Assembly: GCF_042693015.1 (NCBI RefSeq)
Contig: NZ_CP170544.1
Coordinates: 2,914,001-2,978,000, forward strand
DNA: 64,000 nt
Source: Sphingomonas_E sp042693015
GTDB taxonomy: Bacteria; Pseudomonadota; Alphaproteobacteria; Sphingomonadales; Sphingomonadaceae
Reading direction: 5' to 3'
The translations under genes were made by a program, and so were the position numbers. The stretch's first letter is position 1. Every line of letters starts with the position of its first letter. A model generated the notes under the pieces. It had not been told where the DNA came from. It ran no database searches and saw only the letters and a list, made by a program, of their open reading frames with translations. Below are positions 15,127-23,245 of this stretch, piece after piece.

Positions 15127-17982
15127 ATGGGATATGAACCTCAGGCCGATCTCGGCACCCCGGCATCGCCGGCGACCGAGACGGTCACGCTCGTCATCGA
15201 CGGCCGCGTAACGACGGTGCCGGCCGGCACGACGGTCATGCGCGCGGCAGCCGAGATCGGGACAGCAATCCCCAAGCTCTGCGCGACGGACAGCCTGAAG
15301 CAGTTCGGCTCGTGCCGGCTCTGCCTCGTCGAAATCGACGGACGTCGCGGAACGCCAGCTTCCTGCACGACGCCGGTCGAGTCCGGCATGGTGGTGCGCA
15401 CCCAGACTCCGCAGCTTCACAAACTGCGTAAGGGGGTGATGGAACTCTATATCTCCGATCATCCGCTTGACTGCCTGACCTGCGCAGCCAACGGGGATTG
15501 CGAGTTGCAGGACCAGGCGGGCGCGGTGGGTCTGCGCGAAGTTCGCTATGACGCTCCGGGCGTGCAGAACGCGACGCACCTTGGCCAGGGCAAGGATAAG
15601 TCGAACCCATATTTCGACTTCGATCCGTCAAAATGTATTGTTTGTTCGCGTTGTGTGAGGGCTTGTGATGAGGTCCAGGGCACTTTCGCGCTCACCATTG
15701 AGAGTCGCGGCTTCGACTCCAAGGTCTCGGCCGGAACCAACTTCGATGATTTCCTGTCATCGGAATGCGTGTCGTGCGGAGCCTGTGTCCAAGCATGCCC
15801 GACGGCGACGCTTTCGGAAAAGGCGTTGGTGGAGATCGGTACGCCTGAGCGCGCGGTGGTCACTACCTGCGCCTATTGCGGGGTTGGATGCACTTTTCGC
15901 GCCGAGATGCGCGGCGAGCAGGTCGTCCGCATGGTGCCGTGGAAGGAGGGCAAGGCCAATCGCGGACATTCCTGCGTCAAGGGCCGCTTCGCTTGGGGCT
16001 ATGCGACGCACCGTGAACGCATCACCAAGCCGATGATCCGGGAGAGCATCGATCGACCCTGGCGCGAGGTGAGCTGGGACGAGGCCCTGACCTACGCGGC
16101 GTCCGAACTGCAGCGTATCCAGGCCCGATATGGCCAGCGTTCGATCGGCGGCATTACCTCGTCACGTTGTACCAACGAGGAGACTTTCCTCGTCCAGAAG
16201 CTGATCCGGGCGGGCTTTGGCAACAATAATGTCGATACCTGCGCTCGCGTCTGTCATTCTCCCACCGGCTATGGCCTGAAGACCACGTTCGGCACTTCGG
16301 CGGGAACACAGGACTTCGACAGCGTCGAGCATTGCGACGTGATCCTGGTGATCGGAGCAAATCCGACCGATGGGCATCCGGTATTCGCGAGCCGGATGAA
16401 ACAGCGCATGCGGCAGGGAGCCCGGCTCATCGTCATTGATCCGCGCCGCACCGATCTCGTGCGCTCCCCCCATATCGCGGCAGACCATCATCTACCGCTG
16501 CGACCGGGCACCAATGTCGCGGTGCTGACGGCGATGGCGCATGTCATCGTCACCGAGGGGTTGGCGAACGAGTCCTTCATTCGCGAGCGCTGCGACTGGG
16601 ATGAGTATCAGGACTGGGCTGAGTTTGTCGGCCAAGACAAGAACAGCCCCGAGGCATTGGCCGCGGTCACGCTCGTCGACCCGGCCGAATTGAGAGCGGC
16701 CGCGCGCCTCTATGCGACCGGCGGCAATGCCGCAATCTATTATGGCCTGGGCGTCACCGAGCACAGCCAGGGATCATCGACGGTGATGACAATCGCCAAT
16801 CTCGCAATGGCGACCGGCAATATCGGACGCGAAGGCGTGGGCGTGAACCCCCTACGCGGCCAGAACAATGTCCAGGGCGCCTGCGACATGGGCAGCTTCC
16901 CGCATGAGCTGTCCGGCTATCGCCATGTTGCCGACGCCGAGGCGCGCGCTCTGTTCGAGGCGGACTGGGGTGTCGCCATCGATCCCGAGCCTGGCCTGCG
17001 CATCCCCAACATGCTCGACGCCGCGGTCGATGGGACGTTCAAGGCGCTTTACATACAGGGCGAGGACATCCTCCAGTCGGACCCGGATACTAGGCATGTG
17101 TCGGCCGGTCTCGCGGCCATGGAGTGCGTGATCGTCCAGGATCTCTTTCTCAACGAGACGGCCAACTACGCCCATATCTTCCTGCCAGGCTCGACCTTCC
17201 TCGAGAAGGACGGCACCTTTACCAATGCCGAACGGCGTATCCAGCCGGTGCGAAAGGTCATGACGCCCCTCAACGGCTTTGCCGACTGGGAAGTGACCCA
17301 GGCCCTTGCCCAAGCGCTTGGACTTGACTGGAATTACACGCACCCGAGCGAGATCATGGACGAGATTGCGCGCCTGACGCCAAGTTTCGCCGGTGTCAGT
17401 TTCGCGCGCCTCGATGAGGAAGGCTCGCTGCAATGGCCGGTAAACAGCGATGCACCCGACGGCACGCCGACCATGCACGTTGACGGCTTCGTCCGCGGCA
17501 AGGGCAAATTTGTCGTCACCGATTACGTGCCCACCGACGAGAAGACCGGGCCGCGCTTTCCGCTGCTGCTGACAACCGGGCGGATCCTCAGCCATTATAA
17601 TGTCGGCGCTCAGACGCGACGCACCGCCAATACCGCCTGGCATCCGGAAGATCGCCTCGAAATTCATCCGGTCGATGCGGATGACCGTGGGTTGCACGAT
17701 GGCGACTGGGTGCGGCTTGCGAGCCGGTCCGGCGAAACGACGTTACGCGCACTCGTCACCGACCGCGTGGCACCTGGCGTCGTCTATACGACCTTCCATC
17801 ACCCGGTGACCCAGGCCAATGTCGTAACCACCGACTATTCGGACTGGGCCACAAATTGCCCCGAATATAAGGTGACCGCAGTCCAGGTGATGCCGTCGAA
17901 TGGCCCTACGGACTGGCAGGAAGATTATGAGGCGCTGGGCGAGCGCTCCCGGCGTATCGCACCACTGGAGGCCGCGGAATGA
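15127..17982 (+). CDS. fdsA: NAD-dependent formate dehydrogenase alpha (molybdenum) subunit
   Basis: Product of 951 aa with CGGAGG 6 nt before the ATG. Cofactor ligands are visible in order. The N-terminal ferredoxin [2Fe-2S] has C52, C63, C66 and C80. A His-Cys [4Fe-4S] has H112, C116, C119 and C125. Two ferredoxin-like [4Fe-4S] sites have C170/173/176/180 and C214/217/220/224. The last [4Fe-4S] has C248, C251, C255 and C283. The molybdenum ligand is Cys376 in CARVCHSPT, followed by the conserved His377, so this is a cysteine, not a selenocysteine, enzyme. Length is typical for FdsA. It oxidises formate to CO2 in the cytoplasm. The stop overlaps the fdsD start by 4 nt. Confidence 0.96.
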   Translation: MGYEPQADLGTPASPATETVTLVIDGRVTTVPAGTTVMRAAAEIGTAIPKLCATDSLKQFGSCRLCLVEIDGRRGTPASCTTPVESGMVVRTQTPQLHKLRKGVMELYISDHPLDCLTCAANGDCELQDQAGAVGLREVRYDAPGVQNATHLGQGKDKSNPYFDFDPSKCIVCSRCVRACDEVQGTFALTIESRGFDSKVSAGTNFDDFLSSECVSCGACVQACPTATLSEKALVEIGTPERAVVTTCAYCGVGCTFRAEMRGEQVVRMVPWKEGKANRGHSCVKGRFAWGYATHRERITKPMIRESIDRPWREVSWDEALTYAASELQRIQARYGQRSIGGITSSRCTNEETFLVQKLIRAGFGNNNVDTCARVCHSPTGYGLKTTFGTSAGTQDFDSVEHCDVILVIGANPTDGHPVFASRMKQRMRQGARLIVIDPRRTDLVRSPHIAADHHLPLRPGTNVAVLTAMAHVIVTEGLANESFIRERCDWDEYQDWAEFVGQDKNSPEALAAVTLVDPAELRAAARLYATGGNAAIYYGLGVTEHSQGSSTVMTIANLAMATGNIGREGVGVNPLRGQNNVQGACDMGSFPHELSGYRHVADAEARALFEADWGVAIDPEPGLRIPNMLDAAVDGTFKALYIQGEDILQSDPDTRHVSAGLAAMECVIVQDLFLNETANYAHIFLPGSTFLEKDGTFTNAERRIQPVRKVMTPLNGFADWEVTQALAQALGLDWNYTHPSEIMDEIARLTPSFAGVSFARLDEEGSLQWPVNSDAPDGTPTMHVDGFVRGKGKFVVTDYVPTDEKTGPRFPLLLTTGRILSHYNVGAQTRRTANTAWHPEDRLEIHPVDADDRGLHDGDWVRLASRSGETTLRALVTDRVAPGVVYTTFHHPVTQANVVTTDYSDWATNCPEYKVTAVQVMPSNGPTDWQEDYEALGERSRRIAPLEAAE

Positions 17983-18089
17983 CGGGCATCGACAAGTTGA
18001 TCCACATGGTCAACCAGATCGCCCGCAATCTCGTGCGAAGCTTCGTTGGGTTAGCGCCGGATTGGTCCGTTTCGAGAAGGGCAGGGTAG
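17979..18089 (+). pseudogene. fdsD: fdsD, truncated after about 18 codons
   Basis: The frame starts ATGA-overlapped with fdsA and reads MTGIDKLIHMVNQIARNL, the conserved N-terminus of the formate dehydrogenase delta subunit. The following residues (VRSFVGLAPDWSVSRRAG) do not match the family, and the frame ends after 36 codons; FdsD is normally about 65-80 aa. The junction lies at about 18033. FdsD has no cofactor but helps assembly or stability of the complex. Its loss, with that of fdhD, means two accessory genes of the operon are damaged while all three catalytic subunits are intact. Confidence 0.8.
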
Positions 18090-18144
18090 AACGCGGGCGG
18101 GACCTCAGCGGACTCAATGCGGCCGCCGTCCGCGGGATGCGAGC

Positions 18145-19065
18145 TCACCCCGAAGGCGGACCCTTGCTTGTCCGGTTCTCCCAGGGTGCTGGACAAAAGG
18201 CCTGCTCGAGGAAGGAAATGAAAGCACGGATTGCGGCCGGCTGCGACACCGAGCGCGGATGCACTGCGAAGATGCCAAGATCGGTCGGACCTTCCCAACC
18301 CGGCAACACCTGGACGAGGCGACCGTCGACAAGCGCATCGCCGACGTCCCATAACGAACGAAGCGCTATGCCAACGCCGGCGATTGCAAGTTCACGAACG
18401 ATCTCGCTCGAATTGGTGCGAACGTGACTGCATCCATCGATGCTTCGTCGCTGCCGGCCGTTGACAAGGCGCCACGGCAATTGCCCCTCTGCAGCGAGCA
18501 AGCTGTGATTACGCAGATCGGCGAGAACCGAAGGATTACCCTTGGCGGAAAGGTAGCCGGGGCTCGCGCAGAGCACGCGCCGATTTGTCGCAAGTCGCCG
18601 ACCGTCCAGACTTGGCGATAATTCCGTCGTGATACGAACCGCCACATCAATTCGCTCGGAAAGAAGATCGACATAGGTGTCGGAAAGAATGAGCTCGAGC
18701 TCAACATGAGGATATTGTGCCAGGAACGCACCTAACCTCGGGGCAATATGGAGTCGACCGAACGATGTTGGCGCGGAAACGCGGACTGGTCCAACGGGCT
18801 CACGGCGGATGCCCGATATCCGGTCCTCAGCTTCACGGATCGATTGCAGGATCGCCATCACATCCGCATGAAAGCGCTCACCCGCATCCGTCAGGGCCAA
18901 CTTGCGTGTCGTTCTATGGATCAGCGGGACGCCAAGGCGCGTCTCGAGGCGGACCAGTCGCTTAGAGACCATCGAGGGCGAAATAAGCATTGCCCGACCT
19001 GCGGCGGACAGGCTTCCGGTTTCAACCACCGTAGCAAACAGGGCATAGTCGGCATCCACGGTCAT
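18145..19065 (-). CDS. LysR-family transcriptional regulator
   Basis: Product of 306 aa. The N-terminal helix-turn-helix reads LFATVVETGSLSAAGRAM, then SPSMVSKRLVRLETRLGVPL and RTTRKLALTDAGERF. The effector domain begins at about residue 92 (GPVRVSAPTSFGR) and includes LSDTYVDLLSERIDVAVRI, typical of the large AaeR/CrgA-like LysR subgroup. It is divergent from the glcG-like/malate synthase genes, which are therefore its likely targets. A perfect inverted repeat lies just upstream of its start. It is convergent with the truncated fdsD. Confidence 0.85.
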   Translation of the reverse strand: MTVDADYALFATVVETGSLSAAGRAMLISPSMVSKRLVRLETRLGVPLIHRTTRKLALTDAGERFHADVMAILQSIREAEDRISGIRREPVGPVRVSAPTSFGRLHIAPRLGAFLAQYPHVELELILSDTYVDLLSERIDVAVRITTELSPSLDGRRLATNRRVLCASPGYLSAKGNPSVLADLRNHSLLAAEGQLPWRLVNGRQRRSIDGCSHVRTNSSEIVRELAIAGVGIALRSLWDVGDALVDGRLVQVLPGWEGPTDLGIFAVHPRSVSQPAAIRAFISFLEQAFCPAPWENRTSKGPPSG

Positions 19066-19080
19066 CTTTTCCCTACACGA

Positions 19081-19100
19081 AAAAGTGATTGAACTTTTTA
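19081..19100. promoter_or_regulatory. Inverted repeat in the LysR / glcG-like divergent region
   Basis: AAAAAGT at 19081-19087 and ACTTTTT at 19094-19100 are perfect 7-bp arms around GATTGA. The site starts 16 nt upstream of the LysR start codon, where an autoregulatory LysR operator would be expected. The assignment to this regulator is inferred from position. Confidence 0.45.
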
Positions 19101-19231
19101 TAGCCTACCGCGCTGTTCTGACGACTCCTAGAGTAGCGATTGGTTGAGCCGAACCGTAACCCTACCTCCATCCAGGCGTCCATGGATCAAGCGGCTCAGG
19201 CCAGTTCCTCTATTGATTGCAAGGAAGCATC

Positions 19232-19660
19232 GTGACCCGCATCTCCCTCGATCAGGCCAACACAATCATCGCCGCCGGCTTCGCCAAGGGCAGCGAACTC
19301 GGCCTCAAACCGCTCAGCATTGCGGTCCTCGATGCCGGCGGGCACCTCCTTGCCTTCCAGCGCCAGGACGGTGCCTCGACACTGCGGCCGCAGATCGCCT
19401 GCGCCAAGGCCGGCGGCGCACTCAGCCTCGGCGTCTCGTCGCGCAAGATCGGCGACATGGCCGTGGACCGGCCGACCTTCGTCGCTTCGCTCGGGCCGAT
19501 CGCACCCCATGGCGTCGTGCCGGCGGCGGGCGGCGTGATCATCGTGGACGATGCAGACCTCCCCATCGGCGCGGTCGGCATCACCGGCGACACTTCGGAC
19601 AATGACGAGGCATGTGCGCTGGCGGGTATCGCCGCGGCCGGCCTCAACGCGCAGGCGTGA
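19232..19660 (+). CDS. GlcG/HbpS-family protein
   Basis: Product of 142 aa from the GTG at 19232, which has AAGGA about 7 nt upstream; a TTG at 19217 would include the ribosome site in the coding region. The sequence shows the family pattern: LDQANTIIAAGFAKGSELG, then LSIAVLDAGGHLLAFQRQDG, the central SSRKIGDMA and a glycine-rich GVVPAAGGVIIVDDADLPIG, closing with GITGDTSDNDEACA. GlcG/HbpS proteins bind small ligands (haem in HbpS) and occur with glycolate/glyoxylate genes. It is followed 8 nt later by malate synthase G, so an accessory role in glyoxylate metabolism is plausible but unproven. Confidence 0.8.
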   Translation: MTRISLDQANTIIAAGFAKGSELGLKPLSIAVLDAGGHLLAFQRQDGASTLRPQIACAKAGGALSLGVSSRKIGDMAVDRPTFVASLGPIAPHGVVPAAGGVIIVDDADLPIGAVGITGDTSDNDEACALAGIAAAGLNAQA

Positions 19661-19668
19661 GGATCGAG

Positions 19669-21765
19669 ATGAGCGACACCAATTACACCGATCGCGCGGG
19701 GCTCCAGGTTGCAAGCGAGCTCGCGGCCTTCATCGAGGAACAGGCCCTGCCGGGCACAGGCGTCGACACGGCTCGCTTCTGGCAGGGCACGGCCGACATT
19801 TTCGCGCGCTTCACACCCGAGAACCGCGCCCTGCTCGCGGTCCGCGACGACATGCAAGCTGAAATCGATGCCCGCTACGAGGCCGGCGCGCCCGTCGACG
19901 AGGCATTCCTGCGCGAGATCGGCTATCTGGTCGACGAGCCGGTGCCGTTCGCGATCAGTTCGACGAATGTCGATGACGAAGTGGCACGGCTCGCGGGGCC
20001 GCAACTTGTCGTTCCCGTGCTCAATGCGCGCTTCCTGCTCAACGCCGCCAATGCGCGCTGGGGCAGCCTCTATGACGCGCTCTACGGCACCGATGCCATC
20101 TCCGGCGCACCAGCCGGCAAGGGTTATGATCCGGCGCGCGGCGCGCAGGTGATTGCCTGGGCCAAGGCCTTCCTCGACCGGGCCGCACCACTTGCCGCAG
20201 GCTCATGGACGGACTGGAAGGGTGGAGATCCCGCGCTCGCCAATCCCACCCAACTGGTCGGCCGCGCGGGCGACAACCTGCTGCTTCGGCACAATGGCCT
20301 GCATATCGAGCTGGTGATCGACCGCGCTCATCCGATCGGGCGCGACGATCCGGCGGGACTTGCCGACATCATCCTCGAATCCGCCCTGACGACGATCTGC
20401 GATCTCGAGGATTCGATCGCTGCAGTCGACGCGGAGGACAAGGTCGCCGCCTATGCCAACTGGCTCGGGCTGATGAAGGGCGATCTCAGCGCCAGCTTCG
20501 AGAAGGGCGGCCGCATGATGACACGCGCGCTCGATGCCGACCGCCGCTATGTCGCGACCGACGGATCGGAACTCGTGCTGCCGGGCCGCAGTCTGCTCTT
20601 CATCCGCAACGTCGGTCATCTGATGACGACGCCGGCGGTCCGCCTGCCCGACGGCACGCAAGCGCCCGAAGGCATTCTCGACGCGATCGTGACGAGCCTC
20701 ACCGCGATCCACGATCTCAACGGGCTGGGCGGTTTCACCAACAGCCGTGCGGGCTCCATCTATATCGTCAAGCCGAAGATGCACGGCCCCGACGAGGCCG
20801 CCCTGACCAACCGGCTTTTCGATGCGGTGGAGGATCTGCTGGACCTCGCACGCCATACCATCAAGGTTGGCGTGATGGACGAGGAGCGGCGGACCTCCGC
20901 CAATCTCGCCGCCTGCATCCACGCCGTGCGCGAGCGGATCGTGTTCATCAACACGGGCTTCCTCGATCGCACGGGGGACGAGATCCACACCGCGATGCGC
21001 GCCGGCCCGATGGTGCGCAAGGCCGATATGAAGAATGCCGACTGGATCAAGGCCTATGAGGATCGCAACGTCCAGATCGGCCTTGCCTGCGGGTTGAGCG
21101 GCAAGGCGCAGATCGGCAAGGGCATGTGGGCGATGCCCGATCGGATGGCCGACATGCTCGAACAGAAGATCGCGCATCCCCGCACCGGCGCGAACACCGC
21201 CTGGGTGCCCTCACCCACCGCGGCAACGCTGCACGCGACCCATTATCATGAGGTGGACGTCTTTGCCCGGCAGGCCGAGCGCGCCGCCGAGCCGGTGGCG
21301 TCCCTCGTCCGGCTTTTGACGGTTCCGGTCGCCGCTGGCCGCAACTGGCATCCCGACGAGGTGGCGGAGGAGCTGGACAACAACGCACAGGGCATACTCG
21401 GCTATGTCGTGCGCTGGGTGGATCAGGGCGTCGGCTGCTCCAAGGTGCCGGACATTCACGATGTTGGCCTGATGGAGGATCGCGCGACGCTGCGCATCTC
21501 ATCGCAGCATATGGCCAATTGGCTGCTCCATGGCGTCGCAACGCCTCAAGATGTGGACGGGGCGTTGCGACGCATGGCCGCCAAGGTCGACGGCCAGAAC
21601 GCAACCGATCCGGCCTACCGCCCGATGGTAGGGCACGAGGATATCAGCGTCGCTTTCCAGGCGGCACGGACACTTGTGTTTGAAGGAGTCGCACAGCCGA
21701 GCGGTTATACCGAGCCTCTGCTCCACCAATTCCGCGCGCGAGTGAAGGTTGACGTGCTCCCCTGA
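19669..21765 (+). CDS. glcB: Malate synthase G
   Basis: Product of 698 aa from the ATG at 19669; an upstream in-frame start would overlap the preceding gene. It condenses glyoxylate and acetyl-CoA to malate in the cytoplasm. Recognisable blocks are NLLLRHNGLHIELVIDRAHP, LTTICDLEDSIAAVDAEDK, SIYIVKPKMHGPDEAAL, EERRTSANLAACIHAVRERI and FINTGFLDRTGDEIHTAM, and near the C-terminus GCSKVPDIHDVGLMEDRATL. Length is close to the family norm of about 720 aa. The C-terminus (FRARVKVDVLP) and the stop lie directly against mobile-element DNA. The last few residues may thus not be the original ones. Confidence 0.95.
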   Translation: MSDTNYTDRAGLQVASELAAFIEEQALPGTGVDTARFWQGTADIFARFTPENRALLAVRDDMQAEIDARYEAGAPVDEAFLREIGYLVDEPVPFAISSTNVDDEVARLAGPQLVVPVLNARFLLNAANARWGSLYDALYGTDAISGAPAGKGYDPARGAQVIAWAKAFLDRAAPLAAGSWTDWKGGDPALANPTQLVGRAGDNLLLRHNGLHIELVIDRAHPIGRDDPAGLADIILESALTTICDLEDSIAAVDAEDKVAAYANWLGLMKGDLSASFEKGGRMMTRALDADRRYVATDGSELVLPGRSLLFIRNVGHLMTTPAVRLPDGTQAPEGILDAIVTSLTAIHDLNGLGGFTNSRAGSIYIVKPKMHGPDEAALTNRLFDAVEDLLDLARHTIKVGVMDEERRTSANLAACIHAVRERIVFINTGFLDRTGDEIHTAMRAGPMVRKADMKNADWIKAYEDRNVQIGLACGLSGKAQIGKGMWAMPDRMADMLEQKIAHPRTGANTAWVPSPTAATLHATHYHEVDVFARQAERAAEPVASLVRLLTVPVAAGRNWHPDEVAEELDNNAQGILGYVVRWVDQGVGCSKVPDIHDVGLMEDRATLRISSQHMANWLLHGVATPQDVDGALRRMAAKVDGQNATDPAYRPMVGHEDISVAFQAARTLVFEGVAQPSGYTEPLLHQFRARVKVDVLP

Positions 21766-21800
21766 AATTCCGCCAGTTTGAGTTAGAGTCCTTCATTGAG
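21766..21800. other. Left flank of the IS, possible end of an older insertion sequence
   Basis: The sequence TGAAATTCCGCCAGTTTGAG directly follows glcB and reads like the terminal repeat of a second IS3-type element. The transposase start fragment at 23095 would be its interior. The last 4 nt (TGAG, 21797-21800) are the target duplication of the inserted IS. Inference only. Confidence 0.4.
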
Positions 21801-21802
21801 TT

Positions 21803-21904
21803 GACGGTCCCCCGGTTTCTCATCCGGGCGTGATGCGAGCTTCCGGCTTGCATGACGGTCCCCCGGTTTCTCATCCGGGCGTGATGCGAGCTTCCGGCTT
21901 GCAT
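21803..21904. repeat. 51-bp perfect tandem duplication at the IS left end
   Basis: The unit starting GACGGTCCCCCGGTTTCTC and ending CTTCCGGCTTGCAT occurs at 21803-21853 and 21854-21904 with no visible difference. The inner copy contains the last codons and stop of the transposase orfB. The outer copy supplies the terminal inverted repeat next to the target duplication. Confidence 0.9.
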
Positions 21905-22745
21905 CCGCCGGGGTTAACCCCGGCGGATGCAGCATATTCGGCTGGCGTGAGCCAGCCAAGAGCCGTGTGAGGGCGGCTCTCATTATAGTCCCGTCGCCAG
22001 GCCTCGATCTTGGCCCGCGCATCCGCCAGCGACAGGAACCAGTGGCTGTTCAGGCACTCGTCGCGCAGGCGGCCATTGAAGCTCTCGACGAAGGCGTTGT
22101 CGGTCGGCTTGCCCGGCCGCGAGAAGTCGAGAGTCACGCCATTCTCATAGGCCCAGCGGTCGAGCGCCTTTGAGATGAACTCCGGCCCATTGTCCACCCG
22201 AATGGTCTTCGGCGCACCACGCACCGAAGCGATCCGCGCCATCGCGGCCACCACCTGCTCACCCTTTATGCCCTGGTCGACGTCGATCGCCAGCGCCTCA
22301 CGCGTGAACGCATCGACCACCGTCAGTGCCCGCAACCTCCGCCCGTCGAACAGCGCGTCCGAGACGAAGTCCATCGACCACATCTCGTTCGGCGCCGACG
22401 CCGCAGGCTGCCGCTGGCGGTTTGCGGCGCTGACGTTGCGGCGGGGGCGCCTGAGCCGAAGGCTCAATCCATCCTCCCTGTAAAGCCGGTAGACCCGCTT
22501 GTGATTCACGAGCCATCCTTCGCGGCGCAGCAGGATGTAGATTCGGAAATAGCCGTAGCGTACCCGTGTCGCCGCCAGATCGTGGATGCGCAGCCGCAGC
22601 GGCGCCTGATCCGGCTTGTGCGACACGTAGCGCACCGACGAACGGTCGACGCCGAGCGCGAGGCAGCTACGCCGCTCACTGACACCATGGGACGCCTGGA
22701 CGTGCGCGACGATCTCGCGCCGTCGCCCAGGCGTCAGAGCTTTTT
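21871..22745 (-). CDS. IS3-family transposase OrfB (DDE domain)
   Basis: About 290 aa, read by -1 frameshifting from OrfA; the frame itself is open from 23028. It starts at KKALTPGRRREIVAHVQASH, followed by an HTH_21-like region (VRYGYFRIYILLRREGWLVN and KRVYRLYREDGL). The integrase core has the three acidic residues in NEMWSMDFVSDALFDGR, TIRVDNGPEFIS and DNAFVESFNGRLRDECL. A typical IS3 C-terminus follows (RRDYNESRPHTALGWLTP). The catalytic triad is intact. The last codons overlap a 30-bp palindrome and one copy of the 51-bp repeat. Confidence 0.9.
21901..21930. repeat. 30-bp perfect palindrome inside the transposase 3' end
   Basis: Arms GCATCCGCCGGGG and CCCCGGCGGATGC surround TTAA, so the whole 30 bp is self-complementary. 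It is coding for the C-terminal residues of OrfB and could form a strong hairpin that slows or ends transcription. Confidence 0.8.
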
Positions 22746-23000
22746 TGCCAGGACATCCTGCAGGATGTGCTTGTCGAGACTGAGGTCGGCGACCAGCTGC
22801 TTGAGCTTGCGGTTCTCGTCCTCGAGCTGCTTCACCCGCCGCAGCTCGCCCACACCGAGCCCGCCATACACCTTCTTCCAGCGATAGAAGGTCTGCTCTG
22901 AAACGCCCATCCGCCGAATGACCTCGGCCACCGGCGTGCCAGTCTCCGCCTGCTTCAGCGCGAACGCGATCTGCTCTTCGGTATAGCGCGTCTTCTTCAT
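22734..23000 (-). CDS. IS3-family transposase OrfA
   Basis: Product of 88 aa. The helix-turn-helix (MKKTRYTEEQIAFALKQAE, then VAEVIRRMGVSEQTFYRWKK) binds the IS ends. A leucine-zipper-like coiled coil follows (LRRVKQLEDENRKLKQLVAD). The frame ends at VLAKKL, where the minus strand carries AAAAAAG (22741-22746 plus G), the slippery site for the -1 shift into OrfB. Confidence 0.92.
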   Translation of the reverse strand: MKKTRYTEEQIAFALKQAETGTPVAEVIRRMGVSEQTFYRWKKVYGGLGVGELRRVKQLEDENRKLKQLVADLSLDKHILQDVLAKKL

Positions 23001-23094
23001 GTCCCAGCTCCTTGCTCGTGGGCGTCAAAGGGCCGGAAAACTCTCACTCAGCATGGATGAAAAAACAGGGAGGACGTCAATGAGGAGGACGACG

Positions 23095-23136
23095 ATGAAG
23101 CGCAGCAGGTTTACCGATGAGCAGATCATCGCGATC
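23095..23136 (+). pseudogene. 5' fragment of another IS3-type transposase gene
   Basis: ATG followed by KRSRFTDEQIIAI matches the first residues of IS3/IS407-type OrfA proteins (MKRSRFTEEQIIAIL...), then homology stops. If the inserted IS and one TGAG copy are removed, the leader reads TGAGGAGGACGACGATG, restoring an ideal ribosome site in front of this ATG. That supports insertion of the IS into the leader of an older element. Confidence 0.7.
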
Positions 23137-23245
23137 CCGCGTTGCAGGAAGCTGGATCATCAACAGCGGACGTCTGATCAGCAAGATAAACGCCGAGGCC
23201 GACGCCGCGAGCGCGTGCCACTACTTGGTAATCATGCGTCTTGTA
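23137..23245. other. Junction DNA between the IS remnants and hemB
   Basis: About 110 bp with no gene. It follows the truncated transposase fragment and is probably leftover from the deletion that removed most of the older element. The hemB stop is at its right end. Confidence 0.4.

Larger units (their letters stand above)
21801..23080 (-). mobile_element. IS3-family insertion sequence (IS407-like)
   Basis: The element is 1280 bp with related ends: TTGACGGTCCCCCGGTTTC at the left, and TTGACGTCCTCCCTGTTTT when the right end is read inward. It is flanked by the direct repeat TGAG (21797-21800 and 23081-23084), a 4-bp target duplication as expected for IS407-group elements. It encodes OrfA and OrfB on the minus strand with an A6 slippery run between them. 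The left end is unusual: its terminal 51 bp are present twice in tandem. It sits between glcB and hemB. Both transposase frames are open, so it may be active. Confidence 0.88.
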
